From assembly GCA_028699735.1 (NCBI GenBank), contig JAQVUB010000152.1, positions 1 through 6,513 of the forward strand: a stretch of DNA of 6,513 bases, in the 5' to 3' direction. The stretch is from Lentisphaeria bacterium (GTDB taxonomy: Bacteria; Verrucomicrobiota; Lentisphaeria; Oligosphaerales; Oligosphaeraceae). The position numbers and the translations under genes were made by a program. Positions within the stretch are counted from its first letter, which is position 1; every line of letters starts with the position of its first letter. Shown piece after piece: positions 5,364 to 6,513 of the stretch. The notes beneath the pieces were generated by a model, which had not been told where the DNA came from, did no database searches, and worked only from the letters and a program-made list of their open reading frames with translations.

Positions 5364-6513
5364 ATGGAGCACAAAAATGATTTTTTTGGGAGGACGTTTG
5401 CGTTTGTCCTTCTGTTGATGTTCGGCCTGTTTTGCTCCTGCCGGAAGATGGCTCCAGTGCAAAGTGCGTTTACTGCCTGGCAGAATGACTGGCAGGGAAT
5501 TCCGATGACGGCCATCAGTCACAGCGAAGGACTGAATCTTTTTCTGCCGCCTGCTCCTGTCTTTTTCGCTTCAACCAAAAGTGATGTCGAGCCTGCTCCG
5601 CAAATTCGCTGGAATGACCTCGGCCCGGCCAGTGCAGCCCTCGATGATTACTGCCAGGCATGGAGTTCCATCCTGCAGCGGAAATTGCCTGTTGTGATGG
5701 ATTTGCCGCCCGCCATTTTCCTGCCGCCACCCCCATGGATGACGGCACTGGCGGAAGAAGATTTTCAGAGCACTGCCAACTTTCTCTATCAGGCTTTGAG
5801 CAAAGAAGGGCTGACCCCTAACCAGAAAAAGCAGCTGGAGCTGCTTTTCGTTTTTCATGAACAGCAACGCCAGCTTTCTGCAGTACTGAATTTTGTTGAT
5901 AAAATCAACCGTGGACAGGAATGTGACCTCGAAATCGCCCTGCATCAATTCCGGATATTCCGGGAATTTCAACAGAAATTTTCCGGGCATCTGGAGGGAA
6001 CTCTGATGGCGGATTTGCTGCTTCCCTCGAAGATGGCCGATGAAGTTCTGCAGCCTTTCATTGCGCTGCCGCAATTGGAAAAACCGCAACATTGCCTTCC
6101 TTCGTTGTGGATGGCGGTGCGCGAAACGGATAAGTGTCCGATTTCAGCTGCCGAAAAGACGCTGGAGTACTGGCGCAGCCTGAACCCCGTTCCGCTGCGT
6201 TTTGCCGCCATCCGGGAGGATTTGCAACAAGGTTTGCCGCAACCTTTGGACGGTTTCACCTGGCTGGTCATGAGCTTTGACAGCCCGCAACCGGATTCAG
6301 AAGCCGAATTTCATCTGGCTTTTCTGCCGCTTCCGGAGCAGACCGAAGTCTTTCTGAATGGAATTGCGCAACCCTGCACCGCAAATCAGCCACTTGTCCT
6401 CAAAATAAAATCCGCAGAAAAACCCGAAGATACTCAGCTGCTTGCTTTGCGCTTTCCCAACGCCAGCCTGGGCACACCCCTCTGGCCACCCTGGCTGGTG
6501 AAATCGATCGCAC
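5364..6513 (+). CDS. Predicted lipoprotein of unknown function, N-terminal 383 residues, cut by the right window edge
   Basis: An open frame runs from ATG 5364 to the window edge without a stop. I checked codon phase at each line and read 383 full codons. The N-terminus is a signal peptide: basic/polar MEHKNDFFGR, a hydrophobic core (about 12-23), then LFCSC. Cys26, with Ser at -1, is the likely lipidated residue, although Phe at -3 is not the best lipobox. Residues 27-300 are mostly helical-looking, with a proline run (FLPPPPW, 119-125) and a Gln/Leu/Glu-rich, possibly coiled stretch around 140-215. From about residue 300 the pattern changes to alternating hydrophobic strands, including VFLNGI (329-334), LLALRF (359-364) and a tryptophan-rich LWPPWLV (373-379). 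This resembles the beta-sandwich sugar-binding modules beside glycoside hydrolase family 2 domains, but only by pattern. I do not recognise the family. Coupling to the upstream membrane gene suggests an envelope role. Confidence 0.85.
   Translation, partial: MEHKNDFFGRTFAFVLLLMFGLFCSCRKMAPVQSAFTAWQNDWQGIPMTAISHSEGLNLFLPPAPVFFASTKSDVEPAPQIRWNDLGPASAALDDYCQAWSSILQRKLPVVMDLPPAIFLPPPPWMTALAEEDFQSTANFLYQALSKEGLTPNQKKQLELLFVFHEQQRQLSAVLNFVDKINRGQECDLEIALHQFRIFREFQQKFSGHLEGTLMADLLLPSKMADEVLQPFIALPQLEKPQHCLPSLWMAVRETDKCPISAAEKTLEYWRSLNPVPLRFAAIREDLQQGLPQPLDGFTWLVMSFDSPQPDSEAEFHLAFLPLPEQTEVFLNGIAQPCTANQPLVLKIKSAEKPEDTQLLALRFPNASLGTPLWPPWLVKSIA

Noticed and set aside
5515..6271. Overlapping minus-strand open frames
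   Set aside because: They lie opposite the lipoprotein frame, which has a signal peptide, a ribosome site and coupling to the upstream gene. The minus-strand products look random.

Overview
The window looks like an ordinary chromosomal segment of a Gram-negative-type bacterium. It holds two housekeeping genes, a sugar-type oxidoreductase and the start of a small two-gene membrane/lipoprotein unit. My guess at lineage is the Lentisphaerota/Verrucomicrobiota side of the PVC group. This rests on the flavour of the HtpG and Gfo/Idh/MocA proteins and on the ACGAA-rich intergenic repeats; it is a recall-based inference, not shown by the sequence. GC content looks moderate.

Layout: (1) 1-1105, minus strand: the N-terminal half of priA, cut by the left edge. 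(2) 1106-1302: a divergent control region shared by priA and htpG. It carries two copies of an A/T-rich repeat head-to-head and a plausible promoter for htpG. (3) 1303-3249, plus: a complete htpG (bacterial Hsp90). (4) 3250-3399: repeat copy B, which runs into an intrinsic terminator. (5) 3400-4452, plus: a complete Gfo/Idh/MocA-family NAD(P)-dependent oxidoreductase. (6) 4453-4608: repeat copy C. (7) 4609-5361, plus: a six-helix membrane protein resembling the putative small multidrug export family (COG2426/PF06695). (8) 5364 to the right edge, plus: the start of a predicted lipoprotein of unknown function, two bases after the previous gene and very probably co-transcribed with it.

The genes do not form one pathway. 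priA serves replication restart and htpG protein folding; the oxidoreductase probably acts on a sugar or cyclitol; the last two genes form an envelope unit of unknown role. The most distinctive feature is a dispersed intergenic repeat family. Its core is an ACGAA motif repeated three times at about 10-bp (one helical turn) spacing after a T-run. Copies sit in every gene-free gap of the window except the two-base gap between the last two genes. I see no mobile element, CRISPR array, tRNA, rRNA or defence system.
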